Below, piece after piece: positions 42,502-50,484 of a stretch of DNA of 64,000 nt. The notes under the pieces were generated by a model, which had not been told where the DNA came from, did no database searches, and saw only the letters and a list, made by a program, of their open reading frames with translations. Both the position numbers and the translations under genes were made by a program. The stretch lies in assembly GCA_049295575.1 (NCBI GenBank), contig JBAQQX010000002.1, positions 124,001-188,000 on the forward strand, given 5' to 3'. This DNA is from UBA6022 sp049295575. GTDB lineage: Bacteria > Patescibacteriota > Saccharimonadia > Saccharimonadales > Saccharimonadaceae. Each line of letters begins with the position of its first letter. The stretch's first letter is position 1.

Positions 42502-43573
42502 TGTCAGCGACTTCATAGCGCTGACAAATCAAACACTCGAGTATGCATACCCGAGTGTTGATATTGAAGGCGAAGTATCAAGCTTCAAGGTTAACCAAGG
42601 TAAGTTTGTCTTTTTTGACCTGAAAGATGCTGGTGCTAGTGTTGGCTGTTTTATGATGTTGTTTCAGCTGCGTGTGCCGATCGAAGACGGTATGAAGGTG
42701 ATCGTCACTGCGTCGCCAAAGCTGACACAGTGGGGGAAGTTCAGTCTGACTGTTCGATCGATTCGTCCGAGCGGCGAAGGGAGTCTCAAGAAAAGTTTTG
42801 AACTATTGAAAGCCAAGCTTGATAAAGAGGGGCTGTTCGCTCCTGAGCGCAAGCGCAGCTTACCAAGGATTCCGAAGCACGTAGCAGTCATTAGTAGTAC
42901 GGGTGCGGCAGGCTACGCCGACTTTATCAAGATCTTAGGTGATCGATGGGGCGGTGTAAAAGTTGACGTGGCTCACGTTCAAGTCCAAGGGGCAGACGCA
43001 CCTGACCAAATGATTCGAGCATTGAAGTATTTTAACGAGCGGGAAGTGCTGCCGGAAGTGGTCGTGATGATACGTGGCGGCGGAAGTGCTGATGACTTGG
43101 CGGCATTTAATGATGAACTGCTCGTACGTGAAATTGCCGCAAGTCGCATTCCGACTCTCGTAGGCGTGGGGCACGAGACGGATAGTAGTCTCGCTGACTT
43201 AGTGGCGGATGTTCAAGCGGCAACGCCGAGCAACGCAGCTCAGCTATTAGTGCCTGACCGCAATGAAATTATTCGAAGCGTTCATTATCAAGTTCGGACA
43301 CTACTTCCGAAAGTAGAGCAGGGAATTGCGGCGCAGCAGCTATTTCTAAGGGAGGTGCTTGATACTGCTCTGCGTACAACGACCAGCAGGCTCGAGGTTC
43401 AGGACGAGCGACTACGTATGCTGCGTACCATCTTGCAGCAACTTGATCCGCAGACAGTGCTGCAACGTGGCTATGCGCTGCTTCGCGGTACTCAGGCGGT
43501 AGGTGAGGTGATTGAGATTGAGACAGCAACGGCTATAATGAAAGCAAAGGTAGAGGCATATGACACAAAGTAA
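42476..43573 (+). CDS. xseA: Exodeoxyribonuclease VII large subunit
   Basis: XseA is the catalytic subunit of the single-strand exonuclease. An N-terminal OB fold (EGEVSSFKVNQGKFVFFDLKDAGASVGCFM) is followed by the nuclease domain with VISSTGAAGYADFIKIL, VVMIRGGGSADDLAAFNDELLVREIAASRIPTLVGVGHETDSSLADLVAD. At 365 aa it is shorter than the usual 400-450, mainly in the C-terminal coiled coil. It is coupled to xseB by a 14-base overlap. Confidence 0.95.
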   Translation: MEKISLQFSVSDFIALTNQTLEYAYPSVDIEGEVSSFKVNQGKFVFFDLKDAGASVGCFMMLFQLRVPIEDGMKVIVTASPKLTQWGKFSLTVRSIRPSGEGSLKKSFELLKAKLDKEGLFAPERKRSLPRIPKHVAVISSTGAAGYADFIKILGDRWGGVKVDVAHVQVQGADAPDQMIRALKYFNEREVLPEVVVMIRGGGSADDLAAFNDELLVREIAASRIPTLVGVGHETDSSLADLVADVQAATPSNAAQLLVPDRNEIIRSVHYQVRTLLPKVEQGIAAQQLFLREVLDTALRTTTSRLEVQDERLRMLRTILQQLDPQTVLQRGYALLRGTQAVGEVIEIETATAIMKAKVEAYDTK

Positions 43574-43763
43574 AACAATCCAGCAAAAAACAACTGAACT
43601 AACCGAACTAGTGGCCTGGTTTGACAGTGATGAGTTCACCCTTGAACAGGCACTTGATAAGTTCAAAGAAGCAGAAGCGCTAGCGCAGGCTATTGAGCAA
43701 GATCTCACGACATTGCGAAACGAAATCGAAGTCGTTAAGAAGTCGTTTGATAGCGAGTCGTAA
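43560..43763 (+). CDS. xseB: Exodeoxyribonuclease VII small subunit
   Basis: This 67-aa helical protein binds several copies per XseA. LTELVAWFDSDEFTLEQALDKFKEAEALAQAIEQDLTTLRNEIEVVKKSF matches the family pattern, in which two helices are joined at FTLEQALDKF. It starts inside the end of xseA and ends four bases before the following methyltransferase gene. Confidence 0.93.
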   Translation: MTQSKTIQQKTTELTELVAWFDSDEFTLEQALDKFKEAEALAQAIEQDLTTLRNEIEVVKKSFDSES

Positions 43764-43766
43764 GAC

Positions 43767-44282
43767 ATGATGTTTATATGGGTCGGCATGGCGTTTGTCC
43801 TTGTGTTTGGACTCGTCGTATTTCGCGGTGCGCCATATGTACCAACGAGAAAACGTGATCTTGAGCTGGCTTTCGATGAGCTCTATCCAATCAGCAAGAC
43901 GGATGTCCTTGTGGATATTGGCAGCGGTGACGGGGTAGTGCTGCGACAGGCGGCTAGACGCGGCGCACGCGCGATCGGCTATGAGCTTAATCCCGTGCTA
44001 GTGCTAATCAGTAAATTACTAGCTCGCCGATACGGTTCACTAATTAGAGTCCGCTTGGTGGATTTTTGGTTAACGCAGTTACCGGATGACGTCACGATAG
44101 TGTATACATTTGGTGAGTCCCGTGATATTTCAAAGATGTACAATAAAGTTGTTCAAGAGGCAAGCAGGTTGCATAGAACAATTTATTTCATGAGTTACGG
44201 CTTTGCAGTGCCTGGTGTCGAACCGACAGCTCGCAACCGATCGGCTTATCTGTATCAGGTGTTACCTTTACAACCTCGCTAG
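43767..44282 (+). CDS. Membrane-anchored class I SAM-dependent methyltransferase
   Basis: An N-terminal helix (about residues 3-22) anchors a compact Rossmann domain. The SAM motif is VLVDIGSGDGVVLRQAARRGARAIGYELNPVL, and VRLVDFWLTQLPDDVTIVYTFG follows in the acidic motif II region. The 171-aa size and anchor recall small bacterial relatives of the ATPSCKMT/FAM173 lysine methyltransferases, but the substrate cannot be assigned. Two ATG codons occur in tandem. It is the last gene of the flippase-xseAB group. Confidence 0.8.
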   Translation: MMFIWVGMAFVLVFGLVVFRGAPYVPTRKRDLELAFDELYPISKTDVLVDIGSGDGVVLRQAARRGARAIGYELNPVLVLISKLLARRYGSLIRVRLVDFWLTQLPDDVTIVYTFGESRDISKMYNKVVQEASRLHRTIYFMSYGFAVPGVEPTARNRSAYLYQVLPLQPR

Positions 44283-44289
44283 GCATAAG

Positions 44290-44295
44290 TATAAT
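44290..44295 (+). promoter_or_regulatory. -10 element of the 44302 gene, leaderless
   Basis: TATAAT ends six bases before the ATG at 44302. It rules out longer in-frame starts that lie inside the methyltransferase gene. Confidence 0.55.
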
Positions 44296-44301
44296 GACGG
44301 C

Positions 44302-44961
44302 ATGAACTCAAACACTCACATACACGAACGCGGCGCTGTTAGTGGCTTGCTTATTGCGACGATCAGTCTGACTCTGCTGGCAATTGCGGCCGGAGCGGTA
44401 GCGATATGGGCCTATATGAACTATATCGAACAGAAGACGAATGTTGACACGAAAATTGAAGCTGCCGTCGTAACAGCAAAAAAAGAACAGGCTGATATAG
44501 AAGAAGAGAAGTTTGCCGAACGCGATAAACTGCCAAACCGACAGTTTACTGGACCGGATGATTATGGTCGCCTGACGTTTGACTACTCGAAGCAGTGGAG
44601 CGTGTTTGTGGCAAAAGACGCTACGAGCGGAGGCATCTATGAAGCCTATCTTAACCCTGGTGTTGTGCCGCCGGTGAGTGCTACAACTCAGTATGCACTT
44701 CGTGTCACCATCGAAGACAAAGAGTATGATTCAGCGCTTGCGACATATGCGCCGCTTGTAAAGAAGGGTGATCTTAAATCAAGCGCCGTTTCCGCCAACG
44801 GCGTCGATGGCACTCGCTTCGACGGTAGTTTTACGAAGGATATTCGTGGCGCTGCGGTAGTCTACAAGATTCGCGATAAAACAGTGACAGTGCGAACTGA
44901 TGCCGATACTTTTAAGCCGGACTTCGATACGCTAGTCCAGACCATTAAGTTCAACCAGTAG
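44302..44961 (+). CDS. Membrane-anchored extracytoplasmic protein, PsbP-like fold possible
   Basis: This 219-aa protein has one helix near residues 18-40 followed by a charged helical linker (KTNVDTKIEAAVVTAKKEQADIEEEKFAERDKLP). A beta-rich outer domain of about 130 residues contains YGRLTFDYSKQWSVFV and ends with DTLVQTIKFNQ. The domain start and end recall PsbP/Mog1-like lipoprotein domains, but this is a weak resemblance. It sits before the histidine kinase gene with a 30-base gap that contains the next promoter. Confidence 0.7.
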   Translation: MNSNTHIHERGAVSGLLIATISLTLLAIAAGAVAIWAYMNYIEQKTNVDTKIEAAVVTAKKEQADIEEEKFAERDKLPNRQFTGPDDYGRLTFDYSKQWSVFVAKDATSGGIYEAYLNPGVVPPVSATTQYALRVTIEDKEYDSALATYAPLVKKGDLKSSAVSANGVDGTRFDGSFTKDIRGAAVVYKIRDKTVTVRTDADTFKPDFDTLVQTIKFNQ

Positions 44962-44976
44962 ACCGGGCTGTCATGC

Positions 44977-44982
44977 TACACT
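44977..44982 (+). promoter_or_regulatory. Extended -10 element of the kinase-regulator-recO operon
   Basis: TGC-TACACT lies nine bases before the kinase ATG at 44992. Confidence 0.5.
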
Positions 44983-44991
44983 AGATGTAGT

Positions 44992-45723
44992 ATGAGTAGA
45001 GGGTCAGGTGAATTTGACAGCATGCAAGAGTCACAGCTTCGTGACTCTTCTTCGCTTATTACAGCGGCCCACGAACTTAAAGCTCCGCTTGCCTTAATTC
45101 GCCAGCTGTCGCTATCTATTGAGCAAGGCGACGTATCTAAGGATGAGCAGCAACGAATGCTTCGTCAGGTTACTCTGACGAGCGAACGCGCTCTGAGGCT
45201 GACGAGCGATTTGACGCGTGCAGCCAGGCTCGAGGACGCCTTATTTGAACTCGAGCCGATTAATCCGCAACAGCTTTGCGAGGATATTGCACACGAGTTA
45301 ACGCCACTATTTGCCGCCCATGGACGAATTATCAGAGTGGCAAGTAGGCGACGACCGCCATTAATGGTGGCAAACCGTGATTTGCTTCGTCGGATTATTA
45401 TGAATTTTAGCGATAATGCCCTGCATTACAGCGACGAGAACGGCATCGTGGAGCTGAGCACCCAAATTGTAAATGGCGAGTTTGTACGCGTTGGCGTGCG
45501 CGACTACGGGCCGGCGCTTCCGAGCGATACGTGGCGAACACTGACGTCGAAGCTGAAGTCTCCTCAGCCAGTTCACGCTCGACCACAAAGCAGTGGACTT
45601 GGTCTCTATATCGCAGGCCAATTTGCTGAAGTTATGAATGGTAGTATCGGTGCAACTCGACACCGTGACGGCGCGTCATTTTACGTTGACATGCATGCGT
45701 CAAAACAACTGCGGCTGCTATGA
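44992..45723 (+). CDS. Soluble histidine kinase without a sensor domain
   Basis: The 243-aa protein is only a kinase core. The H-box is AAHELKAPLALIRQL (His27; the usual HELRTPL is HELKAPL). The N-box NFSDNALHYSDENG, G1 VGVRDYGPALPSD and G2 GLGLYIAGQ are present. No membrane helix, PAS, GAF or HAMP domain precedes the H-box, so the signal must come from a partner or the cytoplasm. It overlaps the receiver gene by four bases (ATGA), and that gene overlaps recO in the same way. Confidence 0.92.
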   Translation: MSRGSGEFDSMQESQLRDSSSLITAAHELKAPLALIRQLSLSIEQGDVSKDEQQRMLRQVTLTSERALRLTSDLTRAARLEDALFELEPINPQQLCEDIAHELTPLFAAHGRIIRVASRRRPPLMVANRDLLRRIIMNFSDNALHYSDENGIVELSTQIVNGEFVRVGVRDYGPALPSDTWRTLTSKLKSPQPVHARPQSSGLGLYIAGQFAEVMNGSIGATRHRDGASFYVDMHASKQLRLL

Positions 45724-46088
45724 GTAAAACACTGCCTATCGTACTAGTTGAAGACGATATGTGGCTTGCCGAACAGTTTACGCGCACTCTCGGTGACTAT
45801 ATAGTTCATCATGCTCCGCACGCATTAGCCGCCATTGATCTTATTGATGAAGTAAAGCCGGCAGCGATTATACTCGACGTCCTTCTGACGGGCGCGACGG
45901 CATTTACGCTACTACATGAGCTACAGTCTTATACGGACACGGCAATGGTGCCAATTATTCTCTGTACGAATATGGCAACTGAGCTTCAACTTGAGGAGTT
46001 GGAGAGTTACGGTGTGCGTCGTATCCTCGACAAAGCCACAATGCGCCCTGACGACCTCATAGCAGCCGTGCGGAGCGTGACCATATGA
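45720..46088 (+). CDS. Response regulator, receiver domain only
   Basis: This 122-aa receiver has VEDDMWLAEQF (acidic pocket Asp12/Asp13) and the phospho-acceptor Asp53 in IILDVLLTGATAF. The switch Thr is in ILCTNMATE and the conserved Lys in RRILDKATMRPDDL. No output domain is present. Coupling on both sides makes it the partner of the upstream kinase. The direct coupling to recO is unusual. Confidence 0.9.
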   Translation: MSKTLPIVLVEDDMWLAEQFTRTLGDYIVHHAPHALAAIDLIDEVKPAAIILDVLLTGATAFTLLHELQSYTDTAMVPIILCTNMATELQLEELESYGVRRILDKATMRPDDLIAAVRSVTI

Positions 46089-46759
46089 AAACCGTACGTA
46101 CGCGGGCTATCGTTCTGCGGCGGACGAATTACGGTGAGGGTGACCGAATCCTTCATTTACTTACACCAGAGGGGCGCTTTAATGTCATGGCACGGGGTGT
46201 TCGAAAAGAAAAGTCACGCCTTGCGGGTGGAATTGAACTGTTTGCCGTTAGTGACGTAGTGATTGGTCAGGGCAAGGGAGACCTTGGTATTTTGACATCG
46301 GCGCGCTTGATACAGTTTTACCGTCACATCCTCGATGATTATGATCGGATGCAATTTGGCTATGAGGCCATCAAGCAAGTAAGCCGTGCGAGTGAAATGG
46401 TGAACGAGCCAGAGTGGTACGATGTTTTACTTGAGGTACTGATGGCGCTCGATAGCGCGACAATTGAACGCCAGTTAATTGAGACATGGTTTTACTTGAG
46501 GCACGCGGCATTACTCGGCCATGAGTTGAGCCTGACGCATGATATTGACGGTAAAGTGCTTCTTCTCGAGCAGGCGTATCGATATGATATTAGCGAAACA
46601 GGCCTGCGAGCGACTCAGGGCGGTGAATTGACCTCTGATCATATTAAACTGCTGCGCCTTATATCGACAAAGTCGCTGAAGGTCCTTGCGCAGGTTGGCG
46701 GTGTTAGCTCCGTCTTACCTGATTGCTGGCTGGCAGCGAGGCAGCACGCGGCATTGTAA
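46085..46759 (+). CDS. recO: DNA repair protein RecO
   Basis: RecO helps load RecA on SSB-coated DNA. The OB-fold N-terminus has TRAIVLRRTNYGEGDRILHLLTPEGRFNVMARGVRKEKSRLAGGIELFAVSDVVIGQGKGDLGILTSARLI. The helical C-terminal part follows, but the four Cys that bind zinc in many RecO proteins are absent; only one Cys remains. The length is 224 aa. Its start overlaps the receiver gene (ATGA), so it is the third gene of a kinase-receiver-recO operon. Confidence 0.93.
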   Translation: MKTVRTRAIVLRRTNYGEGDRILHLLTPEGRFNVMARGVRKEKSRLAGGIELFAVSDVVIGQGKGDLGILTSARLIQFYRHILDDYDRMQFGYEAIKQVSRASEMVNEPEWYDVLLEVLMALDSATIERQLIETWFYLRHAALLGHELSLTHDIDGKVLLLEQAYRYDISETGLRATQGGELTSDHIKLLRLISTKSLKVLAQVGGVSSVLPDCWLAARQHAAL

Positions 46760-46788
46760 AAAAAGCACCCGCCACTGGCTGTGGCGGG
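46758..46788 (-). terminator. Terminator of the 46801 gene; first copy of a 21-bp hairpin repeat
   Basis: An eight-base stem CCCGCCAC / GTGGCGGG with a TGGCT loop (46768-46788) is followed on the minus strand by seven T. The same 21 bases recur at 47597-47617. Confidence 0.8.
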
Positions 46789-46800
46789 TCTACGGAGGAG

Positions 46801-47478
46801 TCAGGCGGCTATGCGATCGTATAGCCGGCAGCCGAATTTTCCGGTCAGGAAGGCCACACACGCTGCAAGCCGATGCTTCAAGCTGGGGTCTTCCTTAATT
46901 ATCTTCTCGATCAGTATAAGCCCTAGGCCGGATGGCGTCGAATCTGTGCTGAAGCGACTTGCTCGCAGGAGATGGAACCGGTTGTTCCGTCTCCAGGCGA
47001 CGTCTTCAAGCTGGGTGTTGGCTGTCAGGTGCAGATCGATCGCCTTGGCGTAGTGCTGCTGGGTATACGCCAGGCGTGCCTTGGCCATTGTGACAGAACC
47101 GATAAGGTTCGTGTCGCTGCCAAACAATTCTTCGGCGGCAGCAAGCGACTCATTGGCTCGCCGCAGTGACGCTGCGTACCGTGCAACGGAGGATAGGCGT
47201 CGTGCTATGGCTGCTTGGCGTATTAACCAGTAAGCCGCATCTCGATGGAAGCCACCCTCATGGATGATGGCGTCCCAGTCGGCGCACGTGCGTCCGTGAG
47301 CTCCGTAGTGCTCAGCTTCAGCCTCGTTGCCCTTAAGCCAGGCTAGCTGCGCAAGCTGTGCCCAATAGTCGGCTTGCTTAGTGGCCTTTGTGTGGCCGGC
47401 TGTTTTAAGTACCATTTCGGCTTTGCGAAACCGTCCTGCATGTATCAAGCTTGTTGTTTTCTCGAGAAGATCATCCAT
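46801..47478 (-). CDS. Helical-repeat (TPR-like) hypothetical protein
   Basis: I do not recognise this 225-aa soluble protein. Its helix pairs resemble TPR repeats, for example GRFRKAEMVLKTAG, ADYWAQLAQLAWLKGNEAEAEHY and AYTQQHYAKAIDLHLTA. No enzymatic motif is visible. The start at 47478 is chosen for its AGGAGT ribosome-binding site; the frame extends further without one. It is one of two minus-strand genes that interrupt the plus-strand run between recO and glyS, each followed by the same hairpin. Confidence 0.7.
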   Translation of the reverse strand: MDDLLEKTTSLIHAGRFRKAEMVLKTAGHTKATKQADYWAQLAQLAWLKGNEAEAEHYGAHGRTCADWDAIIHEGGFHRDAAYWLIRQAAIARRLSSVARYAASLRRANESLAAAEELFGSDTNLIGSVTMAKARLAYTQQHYAKAIDLHLTANTQLEDVAWRRNNRFHLLRASRFSTDSTPSGLGLILIEKIIKEDPSLKHRLAACVAFLTGKFGCRLYDRIAA

Positions 47479-47596
47479 GATTACTCCTGGTGCTGTAGGG
47501 AATGGAATAGATATATAATACCATCGATAGAGACGTACAGCAAATCGTGAAGGCGGGTCAATTGAGGCTGCTCGTAGCGCTCGCATAAATGAAATC

Positions 47597-47617
47597 CCCG
47601 CCACTGGCTGTGGCGGG
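47597..47617 (-). repeat. Second copy of the 21-bp hairpin repeat, after the 47650 gene
   Basis: The 21 bases match 46768-46788 exactly and extend by one C-G pair here. It lies just past the stop of the upstream minus-strand gene, but the following minus-strand sequence is only moderately T-rich (ATTTCATTTATG). Confidence 0.8.
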
Positions 47618-47622
47618 GTGGG

Positions 47623-47642
47623 GTAGAGGCTTGCGCCTCTAC
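47623..47642. repeat. Perfect inverted repeat next to the hairpin repeat
   Basis: GTAGAGGC and GCCTCTAC (eight-base arms) flank a TTGC loop, immediately before the stop of the 47650 gene. Together with the 21-bp element it makes a double hairpin. Confidence 0.75.
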
Positions 47643-47649
47643 TTCGGAC

Positions 47650-48384
47650 CTAGTTACCCTGGGCGCTGGTGCGCCCGAGGATAAAGATCCGGACGACGCT
47701 CCATTTGGCTCGCCGCGATATATCCGACCGCAAGATGCTGGCCAGGATATCTGCACTCAGAATCGCATCCTCGTACCTGACGTCTTGACCCCGGAAAGAT
47801 GCGAACAACCGGTCTGCCAGTCTGGTGCGCCTGCACAGCAATCGAAGGATTGCCGTGTCGAGCGCTCGTTTCCAGGATTGTATGACGATATCCGTCGAAC
47901 TTGACCATGCATTCGTCATCTCCTCGTGAAGCTCTCGGGCGAGATTGTGCTTGCTGGTGGCGGCGTAGTCGAGAATGTCGATATACGTCGTTACCGCTGC
48001 CTGTTCGCGCTGACCGTTGTTGGCAAGGTGTTGCTCTGCTTTTATGAGCGCCTTTTCGACAAGGTCGGCACGAGTATCTCGCATAAGTAACTTGCAGATC
48101 GCGCCTTCTACGAGCAGCTGCCCGTAAATCACTTCGAACCCACCAGGCAAGGGATCGTCGCTGTCTTTTTCTTTGGCTTTTCGAAGAAGCTTGAATGCCT
48201 CTCCGCTTTTACCATCGAGGAAAGTAACGACGCTCTTTGCGAGGAAGAAGCTGGCGTCGCAGGCGCCCTCGTCGGACAAGACGTACAGTTCGTGTCGTGC
48301 ATCTGCCAGTTTGCCCACAAGGAGCTTTTGGCGCACAACCGAAATATCCGTTGTGGTGCTAGGTGCTATTACAGTGCTTCCCAT
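47650..48384 (-). CDS. Helical-repeat hypothetical protein
   Basis: I do not recognise this 244-aa soluble protein. It is mostly helical, with paired helices such as VRQKLLVGKLADARHELYVLS, DASFFLAKSVVTFLDGKSGEAFKLLRKAKEK and ALIKAEQHLANNGQREQAAVTTYIDILDYAA. The C-terminal part has many Arg (SDISRRAKWSVVRIFILGR). The start at 48384 has AGAAAGG at good spacing; a minus-strand TATAAT lies at 48432-48427. It shares a downstream hairpin and general build with the 46801 gene, but the two proteins show no clear identity by eye. Confidence 0.7.
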   Translation of the reverse strand: MGSTVIAPSTTTDISVVRQKLLVGKLADARHELYVLSDEGACDASFFLAKSVVTFLDGKSGEAFKLLRKAKEKDSDDPLPGGFEVIYGQLLVEGAICKLLMRDTRADLVEKALIKAEQHLANNGQREQAAVTTYIDILDYAATSKHNLARELHEEMTNAWSSSTDIVIQSWKRALDTAILRLLCRRTRLADRLFASFRGQDVRYEDAILSADILASILRSDISRRAKWSVVRIFILGRTSAQGN

Positions 48385-48426
48385 CGTAAAACCTTTCTCT
48401 AGTAGTGCCAACGATAGGGTTAAATG

Positions 48427-48475
48427 ATTATAACATCAAAGAAATAAATACGCAAGTTGCGACATCTGTTATAAT
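48427..48475. promoter_or_regulatory. Divergent promoters of the 47650 gene and glyS
   Basis: Minus-strand TATAAT (48432-48427) faces the hypothetical gene. Plus-strand TGT-TATAAT (hexamer 48470-48475) lies 11 bases before the glyS ATG. Confidence 0.55.
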
Positions 48476-48486
48476 AAGCAGTAATT

Positions 48487-49851
48487 ATGAGTAATAAACA
48501 GATCAAGAACGAGCGAATGGAAGCAATTGTAAGTTTGGCGAAGCGCCGTGGTTTTATTTACCAAGGAAGTGAAGTGTACGGCGGACTGTCAGGTACTTGG
48601 GATTACGGTCCACTTGGAGTGAGCTTGAAGCGCAATATTATGCAGCTTTGGTGGAAAATGTTTGTTGATTCACGTGATGACATGTATGGTGTTGATGCGG
48701 CAATTCTTATGAATCAAAAAGTATGGCAGGCAAGTGGGCACGTTGATACATTTACAGATCCACTCGTTGAAGATCTTGAGACGAAGCAGCGTTTTCGGGC
48801 TGATCATCTACTAAAAGATGCTGGTCATTCTGCCGAAGGTTTGTCACTTGACGATATGACAAAGCTTATTCGTGCGAAGGGAGTTAAAAGCCCTAACGGT
48901 AACGAGCTATCTGAAGTGCGTACATTCAATATGATGTTTTCGACGACGGTTGGTCCAGTCGCGGACGATAAATCAATTTCATACCTTCGCCCAGAGACAG
49001 CCCAGGGTATCTTTACGAATTATAAGAATGTTGTCGATGCATTTTATCCAGACCTTCCATTTGGTATTGCTCAGCAAGGTAAGGCATTTCGTAATGAGAT
49101 TAGTCCACGAGACTTCGTGTTCCGCTCTCGTGAATTTGAACAAATGGAGATTGAGTACTTCGTTCATCCTGAAAAATGGGCAGAGTCATTCGATGCGCTA
49201 TTAAAAGATATCTATGCATTCCTTGAAGCACTTGGATTGCCACGCGAGAGTATTCATGAACTCGAAGTGCCAGAGAATGATCGCGCACACTACTCAAAGC
49301 GTACGATTGATATTGAATATGATTTCCCAATTGGTCGTGAAGAGCTGCTCGGTCTTGCATACCGAACTGACTTTGATCTTGGAAACATCCAGCGCGTTGC
49401 TGGCAAGAGTATGGACTATATCGTCAAGGGAACGAACGAAAAGTTTGTCCCTCACGTCATTGAGCCGTCATTTGGTGTCGAGCGTGCGCTCATGGCTGTA
49501 CTTTCTGCCGCTTATACGGAAGACGAAGTAAACGGCGAGAAGCGTATCTTCCTCAAGTTCCCAGAACATCTTGCTCCAATTAAGTATTGTGTATCACCAC
49601 TCCTTAAGAATAAACCCGAGCTCGTTGCCAAGGCTCGCGAAGTATATGAGCTACTTAAGAAAAAACACGGCAACGTTATGTGGGACGATAACGGCAACAT
49701 CGGTAAGCGCTACCGCCGCCAAGATGAGATCGGTACGCCGTACTGTGTTGTGATTGACTTTGATACGATCGAAAATGATGGTCTTGTCTCTGTTCGTTAT
49801 CGCGATACGACTGAACAGAAGCGCGTATCTGTCGACGAACTCGTCGCGTAG
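48487..49851 (+). CDS. glyS: Glycyl-tRNA synthetase (homodimeric, class II)
   Basis: The enzyme charges tRNA-Gly and is the single-chain alpha2 type, not the two-subunit bacterial GlyQ/GlyS. Motif 1 region is FIYQGSEVYGGLSGTWDYGPLGVSLKRNI, motif 2 AFRNEISPRDFVFRSREFEQMEIEYF, and motif 3 VIEPSFGVERALMAVL. A C-terminal anticodon-binding domain ends TTEQKRVSVDELVA. The length is 454 aa. The short leader lacks a Shine-Dalgarno. Confidence 0.97.
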   Translation: MSNKQIKNERMEAIVSLAKRRGFIYQGSEVYGGLSGTWDYGPLGVSLKRNIMQLWWKMFVDSRDDMYGVDAAILMNQKVWQASGHVDTFTDPLVEDLETKQRFRADHLLKDAGHSAEGLSLDDMTKLIRAKGVKSPNGNELSEVRTFNMMFSTTVGPVADDKSISYLRPETAQGIFTNYKNVVDAFYPDLPFGIAQQGKAFRNEISPRDFVFRSREFEQMEIEYFVHPEKWAESFDALLKDIYAFLEALGLPRESIHELEVPENDRAHYSKRTIDIEYDFPIGREELLGLAYRTDFDLGNIQRVAGKSMDYIVKGTNEKFVPHVIEPSFGVERALMAVLSAAYTEDEVNGEKRIFLKFPEHLAPIKYCVSPLLKNKPELVAKAREVYELLKKKHGNVMWDDNGNIGKRYRRQDEIGTPYCVVIDFDTIENDGLVSVRYRDTTEQKRVSVDELVA

Positions 49852-49884
49852 TTTCTTATTTTCTAATAACATATCGGAGCGGTA

Positions 49885-50481
49885 ATGCAGACTGAAATTG
49901 AAGCAAAGTTTTTAAATGTAGACCACGATACTATTCGCTCATTGCTGCACGAAATTGGTGCGGAATGCGAGCAGCCGGAGCGTTTAATGCGCCGCGTGGT
50001 TGTACATACGCCAGAGATGAATGAAAAGGATGCGTTTGTTCGTGTTCGTGATGAAGGTCATCGGGTGACGATGACGTATAAGCAGTTTGACGCTGACTCA
50101 ATTGACGGTGCTAAGGAACATGAAATTATCGTGAGCGATTTTGACGTGGCGGTCGCACTTCTCGACGCTGCTGGTCTGACGCACGATACATACCAGGAGT
50201 CGAAGCGAGAAAATTGGCGATTTGGTGATGTTGAAATTATGCTTGATGAATGGCCGTGGCTTCGTCCCTATCTTGAAATTGAAGGCCCAGACGAGACATC
50301 TGTACGATCTGTTGCAGATAAGCTAGGGCTAGCTTGGGGCGATGCTGTATTCGGCGGTGTCGCAAATGCCTATCTCCTGCAGTATCCTCACATTGGCGAC
50401 GAGGGGAGAAGGGAGATTAACGGCAACTGGCCAATGATCAAATTCAGTGATCCGCTTCCCGAGCTACTTGAGGTTGCATAG
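49885..50481 (+). CDS. CYTH domain protein (class IV adenylate cyclase/triphosphatase-like)
   Basis: The N-terminal EIEAK (residues 4-8) is the ExExK triphosphate-binding signature of the CYTH tunnel fold. FVRVRDEGHRVTMTYKQF and IMLDEWPWLRPYLEIEGPDE provide the further charged strands. The length of 198 aa fits class IV adenylate cyclase or thiamine-triphosphatase relatives, and the activity cannot be chosen from sequence alone. CGGAGCGG precedes the ATG. A second CYTH gene lies at 54150. Confidence 0.88.
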   Translation: MQTEIEAKFLNVDHDTIRSLLHEIGAECEQPERLMRRVVVHTPEMNEKDAFVRVRDEGHRVTMTYKQFDADSIDGAKEHEIIVSDFDVAVALLDAAGLTHDTYQESKRENWRFGDVEIMLDEWPWLRPYLEIEGPDETSVRSVADKLGLAWGDAVFGGVANAYLLQYPHIGDEGRREINGNWPMIKFSDPLPELLEVA

Positions 50482-50484
50482 GTC

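Noticed and set aside
46768..46788. The hairpin as the terminator of recO
   Set aside because: On the plus strand it is preceded by A residues and followed by TCTACGG; the T run lies on the minus-strand side, so it serves the minus-strand gene.
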